Origin: JBBIIC01 sp037446725
Lineage (GTDB): Bacteria; Actinomycetota; Coriobacteriia; Anaerosomatales; SLCP01
Direction: 5' to 3'
DNA length: 36,730 nucleotides
NCBI GenBank assembly: GCA_037446725.1
Contig: JBBIIC010000023.1
Coordinates: 1-36,730, forward strand
Made by a program: the position numbers and the translations under genes. The notes below the pieces were generated by a model. It was not told the DNA's origin, searched no databases, and saw only the letters and a program-made list of their open reading frames with translations. Of this stretch, positions 1 through 9,141 are shown in pieces (position 1 is the stretch's first letter; each line of letters begins with the position of its first letter).

Positions 1-941
1 GTCGGCAATCCCATCGCCATGTACTGGAAGAGCTTGTGCGGGATGGTGGAGTCCGTGTGCACCGTCCTGTGATGAGGCACCACTCCCACCGATGACGCGG
101 CCAGCCGCTCACGCATCTCGCCGAGAGACACCCATCCGGTGAACTCCACATCCCCGGCGCTCAGGCCCAGATCTGCTGCGAGAGAGTGGAGATCCTCCTC
201 GCCCTTGCCCGCGCCCATGAGGAGCAGGCGCGCTCCCGGGATCTCTCGGCGAGCGATGGCGAACGCCCTGATGAGGGTGTCGATTCCGCGGTGTTCGCCG
301 AAGCCGCCGGCATACACGACAACGTACGGTTCCGTGGACCCGCTCCACATCAGAGACCCATCCCAGTCGTCCACGTTGCTGAACACCGTCAGCTTCCGGG
401 GGTCGACTCCACGCGCGGCGACCCGATCCCTCATCTCCTCTATGGTGACGACGATCGCATCGGCGTTGTCGAGCGCCCACATCTCGTATTCTGCATATCT
501 CTTGGGTGTCTGGAAGGTCTCTGCAGCCGATGAGCGCTTCCAGTGCTTTACGGCGTCGGAGTAGTTCTCGTGCATGTCGAACACGACTGGAATCCCACGT
601 CGGCGCCCCACCGCGACCGCCGACTTGACTGCGGGCAGGTCGTGCACGTGGATGACGTCCGCCCCTATGCGCTCGACGTAGGCACCGATCTGCTGCTCCC
701 AGTACGCGTTGCGCCACGCCACGAGAGTCCCCACCGCTGTCAACTTGGACCTCAGGGGGCCCGTTCTGGCCGGATAGCGGTGGACATCGATCCCGTCCAC
801 GTCCTCCCTGGCCACCCCGCCGTCCTTATCGGTGGCAAGCAACGATATCTCGTGGCCGGCGACCAGCAGGACCTGTGCTTCCTTGTGAACCCGGAGGTCG
901 GGAGGAAAGGATCCTCCCATCAGGAGCATCCCGATTCTCAT
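1..941 (-). CDS. Glycosyltransferase family 4, 3' end cut by window edge
   Basis: Read on the minus strand from ATG at 941, the frame is open to the window edge and gives about 313 residues of a GT-B fold glycosyltransferase. The N-terminus (MRIGMLLMGGSFPPDLRV) is the usual first beta strand plus loop of GT4 enzymes. An acceptor-side motif HVHDLPAVK and the string FDMHENYSD follow near residues 100-130. The donor half starts near residue 225 with VVVYAGGFGEHRGIDTLI and reaches GVVPHHRTVHTDS. It probably transfers a nucleotide-activated sugar to a surface glycan. The start codon overlaps the stop of the upstream CWB2 gene by four bases (ATGA), so translation is probably coupled. The conserved E-x7-E region would lie beyond the window edge. 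Family call is firm; the sugar is unknown. Confidence 0.85.
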   Translation of the reverse strand, partial: MRIGMLLMGGSFPPDLRVHKEAQVLLVAGHEISLLATDKDGGVAREDVDGIDVHRYPARTGPLRSKLTAVGTLVAWRNAYWEQQIGAYVERIGADVIHVHDLPAVKSAVAVGRRRGIPVVFDMHENYSDAVKHWKRSSAAETFQTPKRYAEYEMWALDNADAIVVTIEEMRDRVAARGVDPRKLTVFSNVDDWDGSLMWSGSTEPYVVVYAGGFGEHRGIDTLIRAFAIARREIPGARLLLMGAGKGEEDLHSLAADLGLSAGDVEFTGWVSLGEMRERLAASSVGVVPHHRTVHTDSTIPHKLFQYMAMGLP

Positions 942-3343
942 CGCTGAGCGTGACGCCTCTCGTGGAGGACGGCCGCCGTCCGATTGGCGGCCACCGGGCT
1001 GATCGTCATCGGTCCACCGAGCACGTAGGCGTCGAGCACCTCGAAGCCATTCCGCGAAAGGAAGCCCTCGGCCGGCCTGGACAGAGCAGCCCCCTGCGTC
1101 AGGACGATCGGGCCTCGAAGCCGGGCGGCGAAGACGCCTCCCGCAAGCGCATCCGGGAAGACCTCTCCGCTGGCCAGCACGAACCGATCCATGCTCAGTA
1201 CCCCTTGGTCCACGTCCACGCCGGTCAGGCCCATCTCGGACACCGCCACCGCGGTCTCGTACCTGTCGCCGCCCCACACCCTGCGCGCCCCGCCGAGCGC
1301 GATCTGTTCGATACGCTCGGTTACACCGGCCGCTAGTGTGTTCGGTCCGCCAACGACGGTCACCGTCTCCACTCCGAGCTCGACGATCGTCGACTCCGCA
1401 TCCCCGCCAAGCCGATCGCGCGGGTTCAGCAGGACAGGATAGCCTTTGGCGGCGGCGATCGGAGAGACGGCGAGCGCGTCGGGGAATACCTCGCCACTGG
1501 CGATGAACACGCCCCGAGGGGCGCCGACCCTGTTCGCCAGTTCCAACGCGATGTTCCTCGAGACTTCGTACCGATCCCGGCCGGATATGCGACGTACGCT
1601 GCGGGTGTCGGGGAGCGCCCGCAACTGGGTCTCGGCGGCCTGCGACACCGAGTTCGGTCCTCCGAGGATGATGACGTCGAGTCCGCGCGTTCGCGTCCCG
1701 CGCAGCCGCTTGATCTCGGCCGAGACGGCCGGAGCAAGGCCGGCTCCCCGCGTGAACAACATCGGCGCATTGTGCGAGTAGGCCAACGGCACGCCGGAGA
1801 GGGCATCGGTGAAGATGTCGCCCGAGACGATGAAGACGGTGTTCGACCCGAGAGGGAAGGACTCCCTCGACACGCTGACGGCCGTCTCCACACGCGTGGG
1901 GCCCTCGAGGCGTCTCATGCCCGGCAGGAACTCCTGATGAGCGAACCCGTCCTCTCCCCATAGGAACACTTTGTGGACGAAGTTGTCCGCGACGTTGTCC
2001 CATTGACAGAAGAGGAGCCGGGCAGGGGTCCGCGTGCCCGGAACCCCGCTCCTGACGATCTGGGGATCGTTGTAGACCTCACCGCGGTCTGCGTCGGCAC
2101 GCCGGACGATCCGGTCGATCGACCATGTCGAACCACCGTCGCCCGAGACGTACCGCCAGATGTCTCCGCCACGATCGGCATACGGGCGCTCGGCCGATCC
2201 GTTGCCCCGCGTGCCTCCCGCCACCAGGTAGGCCTCTACGTGGTCTGGATCGGCGCTCGGGAACTCGAGTGCCCCCGAGTCCATGTAGTGATCGGTCTTC
2301 ACGAGGGACCTCACACCCCACTCCTGCGAGCCCGGATCCCACCTGGCGACCTTCCAGTCGTGTGAATCCACGCCGTACCAGCTGCCGGACACGAACAGCA
2401 GAAGCGGGTCGCCATCGGGTGAGACGGCCAGAGACACCTGGTTCTCACGAGACCCTTCGTCCCAGTAGACCTTCGCCGAGGTGTCCCAGATCGCAGGAAG
2501 ATCGGGGACCGGCGACTCCGTGGTGCCGACCTCCTCGCCCGTGATCGTTCTCCAGCACACCTCTCCCGGATCGCGGTACAGATAGAACACACCCTGACGG
2601 TCGAACGGGTTGTGCGGGACTGCCTGCATGATGGCCGCCATATGGACACGGCCGTCCGCGCCTGCCCTGAACGTGACGTACCAGCGGTAGCCATCGGCGC
2701 CGGGGAGCGGCGATTCGCCCTCGATCACGGGCCTGGCCTCGGAGCGGTGGATGGCGTCGAGAGTGCCCGTCGCCACTCGCGAAGCCCAGCCATTGACCGG
2801 AGCATCACCCGTGCGGTAGAAGAGCTCGGTCTGCACACCCTGCGTCGTCTCGTACGACACCACCTGGGGATACGTGACGCCTCCGGAGTGGCGGATTGAG
2901 GGAAGCGGTGTCCAACTCGAGATATCTCCCGGGCGCGCGGTGCGCGCGTGAAGCAGGGCGCTTCCGTGCGCACCCCAGAACACGTGCACGTGCCCCGTGC
3001 GAGCATCGACGTGAAGCGCGGGGGCGCCGTGCGTGTCAAGGGGATTCCACCCGCTGGTAAGCGGGTTGTCCCCGATCTTGTATGGTCCGTCCCACCGACG
3101 GCTGACATGGTCGTAGGCGACCACGGTAGGTGCGTTCAGCCACCCCTGATAGACGACGAGCGTCTTGCCGTCGAGATCGACCGCCTGCGGCCCGACCGCC
3201 ATGTCCTCATAGACGGCCTGACCCGAGGTGCTCTTCTCGAAGAAGTCCGCCAGGAAGGCCGGAGCCTGCTCGTGTGGCGAGGATGCGAACAGGACCGCAG
3301 CGGTCAGAGCCGTCGTGAGGATTCTGTGTATCGTACTGCTCAA
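938..3343 (-). CDS. Secreted beta-propeller-like protein with three C-terminal CWB2 cell-wall-binding repeats
   Basis: About 800 residues. A short basic N-terminus and hydrophobic stretch (TTALTAAVLFASS) form a signal peptide. Residues of about 40-470 resemble the BNR_4/sialidase-like propeller class, with repeated VDARTGHVHVFWG- and SGDGGSTW-type strands; no catalytic function can be assigned. Residues of about 483-806 contain three copies of the CWB2 repeat (PF04122), each with a (R/G)(D/T)RxET or RDRYE opening, FPDAL or FTDAL, and a (I/V)(I/V/L)LGGP or VVGGP strand. CWB2 repeats anchor proteins non-covalently to wall polymers. I prefer the TTG at 3343 because AAGGA lies about 8 bases upstream. 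A GTG at 3358 would extend the protein by five residues but has no visible ribosome binding site. The gene overlaps the next glycosyltransferase by ATGA. Substrate of the propeller is unknown. Confidence 0.85.
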   Translation of the reverse strand: MSSTIHRILTTALTAAVLFASSPHEQAPAFLADFFEKSTSGQAVYEDMAVGPQAVDLDGKTLVVYQGWLNAPTVVAYDHVSRRWDGPYKIGDNPLTSGWNPLDTHGAPALHVDARTGHVHVFWGAHGSALLHARTARPGDISSWTPLPSIRHSGGVTYPQVVSYETTQGVQTELFYRTGDAPVNGWASRVATGTLDAIHRSEARPVIEGESPLPGADGYRWYVTFRAGADGRVHMAAIMQAVPHNPFDRQGVFYLYRDPGEVCWRTITGEEVGTTESPVPDLPAIWDTSAKVYWDEGSRENQVSLAVSPDGDPLLLFVSGSWYGVDSHDWKVARWDPGSQEWGVRSLVKTDHYMDSGALEFPSADPDHVEAYLVAGGTRGNGSAERPYADRGGDIWRYVSGDGGSTWSIDRIVRRADADRGEVYNDPQIVRSGVPGTRTPARLLFCQWDNVADNFVHKVFLWGEDGFAHQEFLPGMRRLEGPTRVETAVSVSRESFPLGSNTVFIVSGDIFTDALSGVPLAYSHNAPMLFTRGAGLAPAVSAEIKRLRGTRTRGLDVIILGGPNSVSQAAETQLRALPDTRSVRRISGRDRYEVSRNIALELANRVGAPRGVFIASGEVFPDALAVSPIAAAKGYPVLLNPRDRLGGDAESTIVELGVETVTVVGGPNTLAAGVTERIEQIALGGARRVWGGDRYETAVAVSEMGLTGVDVDQGVLSMDRFVLASGEVFPDALAGGVFAARLRGPIVLTQGAALSRPAEGFLSRNGFEVLDAYVLGGPMTISPVAANRTAAVLHERRHAQR

Positions 3344-3406
3344 TGTCTCATCCTTCACGCTGAAAGCGAGAATGTTCGGGTGACGACGCCGGGACGGCTC
3401 CCAGGC

Positions 3407-3412
3407 ATTCTA
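3407..3412 (-). promoter_or_regulatory. Possible -10 element for the CWB2 surface-protein gene
   Basis: TAGAAT on the minus strand matches five of six positions of the sigma-70 -10 box and lies about 64 bases before the TTG start. No good -35 box is seen 16-18 bases upstream (CTTCCG at best). It sits in the divergent intergenic space between the surface-protein gene and the flippase block. Confidence 0.3.
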
Positions 3413-3462
3413 GCGCATCCGGCCGAACCGGAAGCCTGCCGCACGAGTCACATGCCCGTGGG

Positions 3463-3491
3463 TTGGGCGAGACCCGTTCACCTGCAATACT
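3463..3491 (+). promoter_or_regulatory. Candidate promoter of the flippase/glycosyltransferase block
   Basis: TTGGGC and AATACT are separated by exactly 17 bases, and the -10 box is preceded by TG one base upstream (extended -10). The boxes match the consensus only partly (3/6 and 4/6). Transcription would start near 3498, leaving about 40 bases before the leader ORF at 3539. Confidence 0.35.
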
Positions 3492-3538
3492 ATGGGATTC
3501 GATTCCGAGCTCGGAGACGGCACACAGGAGAGGTACGC

Positions 3539-3583
3539 ATGCCCTATGGGATAACGCTCCCTCGGCGGACGGTCGGCGGCTGA
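3539..3583 (+). CDS. Short leader ORF (14 codons) coupled to the flippase start
   Basis: ATG at 3539 is preceded by a strong ribosome binding site, AGGAGAGG at 3526-3533, with a 5-base spacer. It encodes MPYGITLPRRTVGG and stops at TGA 3581-3583. The last base of that stop is the first base of the flippase ATG (TGATG). The flippase start itself has no good ribosome binding site of its own, so ribosomes probably reach it by termination-reinitiation from this leader. The peptide has no recognisable family and no run of one regulatory amino acid, so classic attenuation is not indicated. It could instead be an artefact of a strong upstream site. Confidence 0.5.
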   Translation: MPYGITLPRRTVGG

Positions 3584-5082
3584 TGCTCAAGTCGTTTCTG
3601 AAGCGCGCCGGCTCCGATGCGTTCAAGTATCTGCCAGTGCGCCTCATACCCGCCCTGACGTCACTCATCACCGTTCCGATCTTCACGCGAGCGATCGGGG
3701 CGGAGGACTACGGCAACTTCTACCTGGTCAGCTCTGCGGTGTCGCTGACCGCCGCGATCGCTTCAGCATGGATCTCCTCCTCGGTCGTCCGCTTCTACTG
3801 GCCAAGCCGCAAGGACGGCCAGCTCGACCGCTTCGTGTCGACGGTGTTCTGGGTCACCCTCGCCTCGCTCATCGCTGCCGGCTCCACAGCGGTCGCTGCT
3901 GTGTGGGTGTTCCGTGAGGCCCTCGGGCCCGACCTCGTACGCCTGGCACCGGCCGGTGCTGCGTTTCTGGTCGCGCACAACCTCTCGTCCACCATGCTGC
4001 AGGTACTGCGGGCCGCCAACAGGGCCTCCGCGTTCTCGGTCCTCAGCGTGGCGGGCACGCTGCTGACGACCGCGGCGTCGATCGCGTTCGTCGCCGCCTT
4101 CGGGTGGGGATCGCTGGGCATCATCGTCGGCGGCATCATCGGCAATGCCTTCATCGTACCGTTCGTCCTCTCGCAGGTAAGAGTCGAGGGCAGCATCTCG
4201 ATCCGCGGCGCGGACCGTACGATGCTGAGCGAGTTCCTTGCCTACGGCGTCCCGCTCATCCCCGTCGGGATATCGTCGTGGGTCCTCGTGCTTGCAGACC
4301 GCTACGTGATCGCCGCAGCACGCAGTGCTGCGGAAGTTGGGCTGTACTCGGTCTCCTACGGGCTGGGCGAGAAGATCATGCAGCTCGTGGGGATGCCGTT
4401 GCTGATAACAATGACCCCGATGCTGATGGAGGCGTACGAACGTCACGGACAGCTGCTTGCTCAGCAGGTGCAGACGCAGTTCACGCGCTACTACCTCATG
4501 GCGGCCTTTCCGCTCACGGCCGGTCTGGCTGTTGCGGCTGAGCCGTTCATGCGGGTGTTCACCGGTTCCGAGTACTGGGAGGCCGCGCCGATAATGCCTG
4601 TCGTCTCGGCCAGCGTGATGTGCTACGGACTCGCCCAGATCGCCGGGACCGGGCTGGGCATTCACAAGAAGTCGAGGATCATCATGTACAACACGCTCGG
4701 TGTTGCCGCATTCAACGTGGCGGCCAACCTCGCGGTGGTGCCGCGCTTCGGCTACGCAGGGGCCGCGTACACCACACTCGCCTCCTACCTGCTCCTGCTC
4801 GGGCTGACCTACCTGAGTTCGCGGCCCTACATGCCCTGGCGGGTATCCTGGTCGATGGTGTTGCGTACGGCTGGAGCCGCGACGCTGATGGCGCTTGCTC
4901 TTCATACCCTGTTCCTGCACGCGGAGCCGTCGATCCCGACGCTGGCCGCTATGGTGATCGCAGGTATCCTGTTGTACTTGATCGCCCTGCTCGTGACAGG
5001 GTCCGTCCGGGCAGACGAGCGCAGGTATCTCCTCGATGGCATCCGCAAGGCCGGGCGCAGGCGGGCCGGTGGTGCGGAGTGA
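3583..5082 (+). CDS. Wzx-type polysaccharide flippase (oligosaccharide flippase, MATE/MOP superfamily)
   Basis: 499 residues from ATG 3583. Alternating hydrophobic segments across the whole length give about 12-14 membrane spans. The N-terminus (FKYLPVRLIPALTSLITVPIFTR, about residues 14-36, followed by GAEDYGNFYLV) is the standard opening of Polysacc_synt (PF01943) exporters. The middle part contains the conserved type LADRYVIA after a FLAYGVPLIP segment, and the second half has a pseudo-repeat ending in a short basic cytoplasmic tail (KAGRRRAGG). Such proteins flip undecaprenyl-diphosphate-linked oligosaccharides to the outer face of the membrane. The gene stops in overlap (GTGA) with the next glycosyltransferase, so both are co-translated. 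Substrate cannot be read from sequence. Confidence 0.9.
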   Translation: MLKSFLKRAGSDAFKYLPVRLIPALTSLITVPIFTRAIGAEDYGNFYLVSSAVSLTAAIASAWISSSVVRFYWPSRKDGQLDRFVSTVFWVTLASLIAAGSTAVAAVWVFREALGPDLVRLAPAGAAFLVAHNLSSTMLQVLRAANRASAFSVLSVAGTLLTTAASIAFVAAFGWGSLGIIVGGIIGNAFIVPFVLSQVRVEGSISIRGADRTMLSEFLAYGVPLIPVGISSWVLVLADRYVIAAARSAAEVGLYSVSYGLGEKIMQLVGMPLLITMTPMLMEAYERHGQLLAQQVQTQFTRYYLMAAFPLTAGLAVAAEPFMRVFTGSEYWEAAPIMPVVSASVMCYGLAQIAGTGLGIHKKSRIIMYNTLGVAAFNVAANLAVVPRFGYAGAAYTTLASYLLLLGLTYLSSRPYMPWRVSWSMVLRTAGAATLMALALHTLFLHAEPSIPTLAAMVIAGILLYLIALLVTGSVRADERRYLLDGIRKAGRRRAGGAE

Positions 5083-6329
5083 TCGGGCGCGAGGCTGGAT
5101 GGCCGCGAGTCCTGCTGCTCGGTCCTGTCCCCGAGCACGAAGGGGGAACGAGTACGGGAGGGGTCGCCACGCACGTAGCGGAGCTCGCACAGGCCCTGGC
5201 TCGCGCGGGAGTCGGTGTCGCGGTGTATGCGGACAACTCCGTGCCCTTCGAGCAGCCGCTCACCAGGAGCTGGGGTCCGCTCTTCGGCAGGATGCCGCTC
5301 AGCCGAACCCTCGTCGGCATCCGTCCGCTTCTCTCGATTCGCTCCATACGCCTCAGCCTGCGGACCGCGGCGCAGCAAGGGCCGCTTGAGGCGCTGGGCA
5401 AGCGGTACGCAGTCACGCTCTCGAACGTGCTCGGCCTCGACCGGGCCATCCGCCTCTTCGACCCTGACATCATCCACTGTCATCAGCCCGACTTCCGGGC
5501 CGCATACCTGCGAGTCACGGGTGACTCGCGACCATGTGTCCTCACCATGCACAGTCTGTCTGCGCTCGCCGATCGAACACCCCCCCACCTGCGTGACCTC
5601 GCGTTGCGCAGTGTCCACGCAGCGGACAAGGTCGTGTGTGTGAGCGAGGACGTCCGACAGGGGCTGGAAGCGGTAGCTCCGTCCGTGCAGTCCCTCATCA
5701 TCGTCAACGGCGTGGATCTCGAGCGGTTCAGATCCGCGGCGCGCGACCTCGACGTACCTCTGTCGAACGTGGGTCCGCTCCTTCTCTTCGTGGGGCGCGT
5801 CGCGGTTGAGAAGGGAGCCGACGACCTGATGCGCGCCTTCGCCACCGTCCTGAGCATCCACCCACGCGCCCGCCTCGTCCTTGCCGGCCCATTGGACGGG
5901 TACGATCCGGCTGAGGGCGCTCTCGCAATGGGCCTGCCGCGAGAGAGCTGGGAACACACCGGTCCGGTAGACCCGGCTGAAGTCGCGCGGCTGCTTTCGG
6001 CCACGGACGTGCTGGTGATGCCCTCCCGCCTCCGAGAAGGGCAACCCCGCGTCATCATCGAGGCCATGGCCGCCGGAACACCGGTCGTGGCGACCTCGGT
6101 CGGCTCCATCCCCAAGCTGCTTGCGGGAGGCGAGGCGGGTGTGCTTGTCCCACCCGGCGACCCCGACGCACTCGCGCAGAGCCTGCTCCGTCTGCTCGGT
6201 GACCGTGCCGCCTCCAGGAGGATCGCGCAGGCGGCAGAGTCACTGGCGTCCTCCTACGATGTCAACGGAGTCGCATCGGAGTTGCTCGCCGTCTACAAGC
6301 AGGCAATCGACGAGGCCGCAAGCCGCTGA
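5079..6329 (+). CDS. Glycosyltransferase family 4
   Basis: 416 residues from GTG 5079, which overlaps the flippase stop codon by four bases. The N-terminal half has the GT-B opening RVLLLGPVPEHEGGTSTGGV with a GGV loop that contacts the nucleotide sugar, then DIIHCHQPD near residue 130. The C-terminal half has LLLFVGRVAVEKGADDLM (GT4 strand with the G-R-x-x-x-x-K-G pattern) and the E-x7-E motif REGQPRVIIEAMAAG. It is probably a cytoplasmic-face enzyme extending the lipid-linked glycan exported by the preceding flippase. Family is sure, donor and acceptor are not. Confidence 0.9.
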   Translation: MIGREAGWPRVLLLGPVPEHEGGTSTGGVATHVAELAQALARAGVGVAVYADNSVPFEQPLTRSWGPLFGRMPLSRTLVGIRPLLSIRSIRLSLRTAAQQGPLEALGKRYAVTLSNVLGLDRAIRLFDPDIIHCHQPDFRAAYLRVTGDSRPCVLTMHSLSALADRTPPHLRDLALRSVHAADKVVCVSEDVRQGLEAVAPSVQSLIIVNGVDLERFRSAARDLDVPLSNVGPLLLFVGRVAVEKGADDLMRAFATVLSIHPRARLVLAGPLDGYDPAEGALAMGLPRESWEHTGPVDPAEVARLLSATDVLVMPSRLREGQPRVIIEAMAAGTPVVATSVGSIPKLLAGGEAGVLVPPGDPDALAQSLLRLLGDRAASRRIAQAAESLASSYDVNGVASELLAVYKQAIDEAASR

Positions 6330-6409
6330 ACTCGCGTTCGCACCTGTGATACCCTGTCCCGGCGCCTGGATACCCGCCAACCGGGTCCCAGCTCGATTCA
6401 GGGAGAACG

Positions 6410-7639
6410 ATGCGCATCCTCTACATCCACCAGTTCTTCGCCACCCGGGAGTCCTCCCTCGGGCTGATCCGCTCTTACGAGTTCGGCCGACGGCTCGTTG
6501 AAGCGGGTCACCAGGTCACGATGGTCACGAGCAGTTCGCGCCTGCCCGAGGAGTACTCTCGCACCCTCTTCGCGCACGGGACGATCGACGGCATCGACGT
6601 GCACTCGGTGCGCGTGTCGTACTCGAACTACATGCACCACTGGCGGCGCATCGTGGCGTTCCTCGCCTTCACGGTCGGCGCCACCTGGCTCGCGCTCAGA
6701 ACTCCGCGACCCGATGTCGTGATTGCGACCTCGACACCGCTCACCGTCGGCATACCCGGCTGGATAGCCGCCGCGGCGCGCCGCGTCGCCTTCGTATTCG
6801 AAGTGCGCGACCTGTGGCCCGAAGCGGCCATACAGATGGGGGCATTGGAGCGCGGTGGGCTTCTCGCGCGCGTCGCCGAGCGGCTCGAACGGTTCTTGTA
6901 CCGACGCTCGGCCGAGGTCATCGCGCTCTCTCCGGGAATGGCCGAAGGCGTGGCAGCGACCGGCTACCCCGCCGACCACATCCACATGATCCCGAACTCG
7001 TGCGACCTCGACCTGTTCCACCCCGGCCCTCAGGATGCCGGGCTCATTCAGCGGTTCGGGCTGGAGGGCAAGGTCGTCATCGGCTATGCGGGAGCCATCG
7101 GCCCCTCCAATGCGCTCGAGGCGAGCGTGCCACAGGCCGCGGCCGAGCTCAAAGCGCGCGGGCGGGACGACATCGCGTTCCTCATCGCGGGAGATGGCAA
7201 GTCGTTGCCGCGGATTCGCGAACACAAGGAGCGGGAGTGCCTGGACAACCTGGTGCTGGCCGGCCCCATGCCCAAGCACAGCGTACCGTCAGTGACCCGC
7301 ACCGCCGACGTACTCATGACGCTCTTCGCCGACGTGCCCATCCTCGCGACCAACTCGCCGAACAAGTTCTTCGACGGTCTGGCTACCGGACGGCCGATGA
7401 TCGTGAACTCCCCGGGCTGGACCCGCGAACTCGTCGAGGAGCACGACGCCGGGGTTTACGTGCCCGCCGGCGATGGGGTCGCGCTTGCCGACGCCGTCGA
7501 GCGGCTCGCCGACGATCCGGACATGCGCGCCCGGATGGCAGCGAACGCGCGACGGCTTGCGGAGGAGCGCTTCGGACGGGACCTGCTCGCGGACCAGTTC
7601 GCCACCGTGCTCAAGCGGGCGGTCGACGCGCGCCGCTAG
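6410..7639 (+). CDS. Glycosyltransferase family 4, WbuB-like
   Basis: 409 residues from ATG 6410, preceded by AGGGAGAACG. The opening MRILYIHQFF and the motifs FEVRDLWPEAA (near residues 128-138), IPNSCDLDLFHP (near 195-206) and SPNKFFDGLATGRPMIVN (near 317-334) are those of the WbuB/L-fucosamine-transferase-like branch of GT4. It differs from the preceding GT4 enzyme in lacking a typical E-x7-E string at the usual place and having the NKFFDGLATG form instead, as WbuB relatives do. It ends 15 bases before the convergent LCP gene. The exact sugar is unknown; assignment to an amino-sugar transferase is inference from the branch. Confidence 0.87.
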   Translation: MRILYIHQFFATRESSLGLIRSYEFGRRLVEAGHQVTMVTSSSRLPEEYSRTLFAHGTIDGIDVHSVRVSYSNYMHHWRRIVAFLAFTVGATWLALRTPRPDVVIATSTPLTVGIPGWIAAAARRVAFVFEVRDLWPEAAIQMGALERGGLLARVAERLERFLYRRSAEVIALSPGMAEGVAATGYPADHIHMIPNSCDLDLFHPGPQDAGLIQRFGLEGKVVIGYAGAIGPSNALEASVPQAAAELKARGRDDIAFLIAGDGKSLPRIREHKERECLDNLVLAGPMPKHSVPSVTRTADVLMTLFADVPILATNSPNKFFDGLATGRPMIVNSPGWTRELVEEHDAGVYVPAGDGVALADAVERLADDPDMRARMAANARRLAEERFGRDLLADQFATVLKRAVDARR

Positions 7640-7654
7640 CCTCTCTGAGCGCCG

Positions 7655-9019
7655 CTACCGGCCGGATTCCTCGGACCCCACGAGACTGGTCCAATCCGCG
7701 CCGACCACCACGAGGATGTCGGTCGTGAACGTGTACATCCCGCGGCTTGGGACGATACGCTCGGTCTTGAGCTGGCGCGCCACGAGGCGCGCCGCCTCCT
7801 CGTTGTCCGAATGGACCACGAGCGTCTCCTCGTATACGAACTGGTTGGCGTTGCCGACCTCTCGCACGTCGAACCCTCGGGCGCGCAGCCGCTCGGCGGC
7901 CATCGCGGCCGAACCCGCGATGCCGCCACCGTTGCGCACGGCAACGCTGATGTCGGCCGGCGCGAGCAGGACCTCCTCGCCGGGCCGCTCCTCTATGTCG
8001 CCGTCGGCGAGGACCTGCGAAACGAGGTACTCCTTCCTCTCTGTGTCTGGGACGATGTAGGGGCTCCGCCATTCGCCGGGCAGCGTGGCGGTCTGCACGG
8101 CGGCGGCGTCGATACCGCGCAGGGACTGCGCGAGCGAGAGGATCTGACCCACGCCCATGTCCGTGCTCACGTTCTTGGCGAACTCGCGAGCCATGCCCGG
8201 GAGCTTGAGCACGTTGCCCCAGCGCATCGACTGCGACGCGAGTGCCCTGAAGAACTCCTGCTGATGCTTCATGCGCGTGAAGTCGGCGTCCGGGAAGTCG
8301 CGGCTGCGCACGAACGTCAGTGCGTGCTCGCCGTCGAGCAGCTGGTAGCCGGGCTCGATGTGTTTGGCACGATGGCCCGGGCTGTGGCTGGCTGCCCTCC
8401 AGTCGTCGATCTCCTGGTCGACCGTCACGTAGATTCCGCCCATCGCGTCCACGATCCCCTGAAAACCGTTGAAGTCGACCTCCATGTAGTGGTTGATCGG
8501 CATCCCGAGGAAGTCCTCGACCGTGTCGATCATGAGCGCCGGCCCGCCGAGGTAGTTCGCCACGTTGATCTTGTTCACGCCGTGCTCGGGGATCTCGACC
8601 CGGGTGTCACGCGGTATCGACAGCATCCAGACCCGCTTCTCGCCCGGATCGACCCGTGCCACGATGATCGTGTCGGCCCGCGCTGCCTCTTCCTTCGGCC
8701 GGGCATCGCTGCCGAGAAGCAGGACGTTGAAGGGCTTCTCGGGCGTCTTCTCGGTCAGCGCCTGTGTCACGCTTTCGTCCTCGACGACGTCGTGCTGCAT
8801 TTCGCGCTCGAGTCCCTGGACGAAGGCATAGGCGGCCACCGCGCCGCCGACAAGCACAGCGAGACTGATGACGCCCGCTATCGCGGCCGCGCGCTTCGCG
8901 GCCCGGCGGTGCATCTGCTTCTGTCGACGCGGCCCCGGGACGGTTTCGACCATCGGCCTGGCGCCGCGCCGGTTGTTCGAGCCCGAACGGGCCCCTCTGC
9001 TCGATGTGGATCGATCCAC
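7655..9019 (-). CDS. LytR-CpsA-Psr (LCP) family cell-wall glycopolymer ligase with LytR_C domain
   Basis: 454 residues from GTG 9019. A basic cytoplasmic N-terminus (RRQKQMHRRAAKRA) precedes one transmembrane helix at about residues 45-70 (AGVISLAVLVGGAVAAYAFV). The LCP domain follows at about 95-245, with the signatures LLLGSDARP, SIPRDTRVEIPEHGVNKIN, VDFNGFQGIVDAMGG and the arginine-rich FVRSRDFPDADFTRMKHQQ. The C-terminal part, about 345-440, is a LytR_C domain (VAVRNGGGIAGSA...). LCP enzymes transfer glycopolymers from undecaprenyl pyrophosphate to peptidoglycan outside the membrane. The flanking sugar dehydrogenase and glycosyltransferases fit a role in attaching the glycan they build. 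Confidence 0.93.
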   Translation of the reverse strand: MDRSTSSRGARSGSNNRRGARPMVETVPGPRRQKQMHRRAAKRAAAIAGVISLAVLVGGAVAAYAFVQGLEREMQHDVVEDESVTQALTEKTPEKPFNVLLLGSDARPKEEAARADTIIVARVDPGEKRVWMLSIPRDTRVEIPEHGVNKINVANYLGGPALMIDTVEDFLGMPINHYMEVDFNGFQGIVDAMGGIYVTVDQEIDDWRAASHSPGHRAKHIEPGYQLLDGEHALTFVRSRDFPDADFTRMKHQQEFFRALASQSMRWGNVLKLPGMAREFAKNVSTDMGVGQILSLAQSLRGIDAAAVQTATLPGEWRSPYIVPDTERKEYLVSQVLADGDIEERPGEEVLLAPADISVAVRNGGGIAGSAAMAAERLRARGFDVREVGNANQFVYEETLVVHSDNEEAARLVARQLKTERIVPSRGMYTFTTDILVVVGADWTSLVGSEESGR

Positions 9020-9141
9020 TGTGTTCAGCTCCAGGATTCCTGCGGATGTTCGTCGTGCCGCGCTGCGTCTCGCGCACCGGCCCCCGTCAGGAGCAACTCC
9101 CCCGCCATTCGCGAGGACTCCGCGATTACACCTCGGTAACG

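Noticed and set aside
3763..5190. Minus-strand open frame of 475 codons opposite the flippase
   Set aside because: Arg/His/Glu-rich low-complexity product opposite a clear membrane transporter.
7620..7680. Bidirectional terminator between the convergent glycosyltransferase and LCP genes
   Set aside because: Only 15 bases separate the stops and I see no stem of useful length there.
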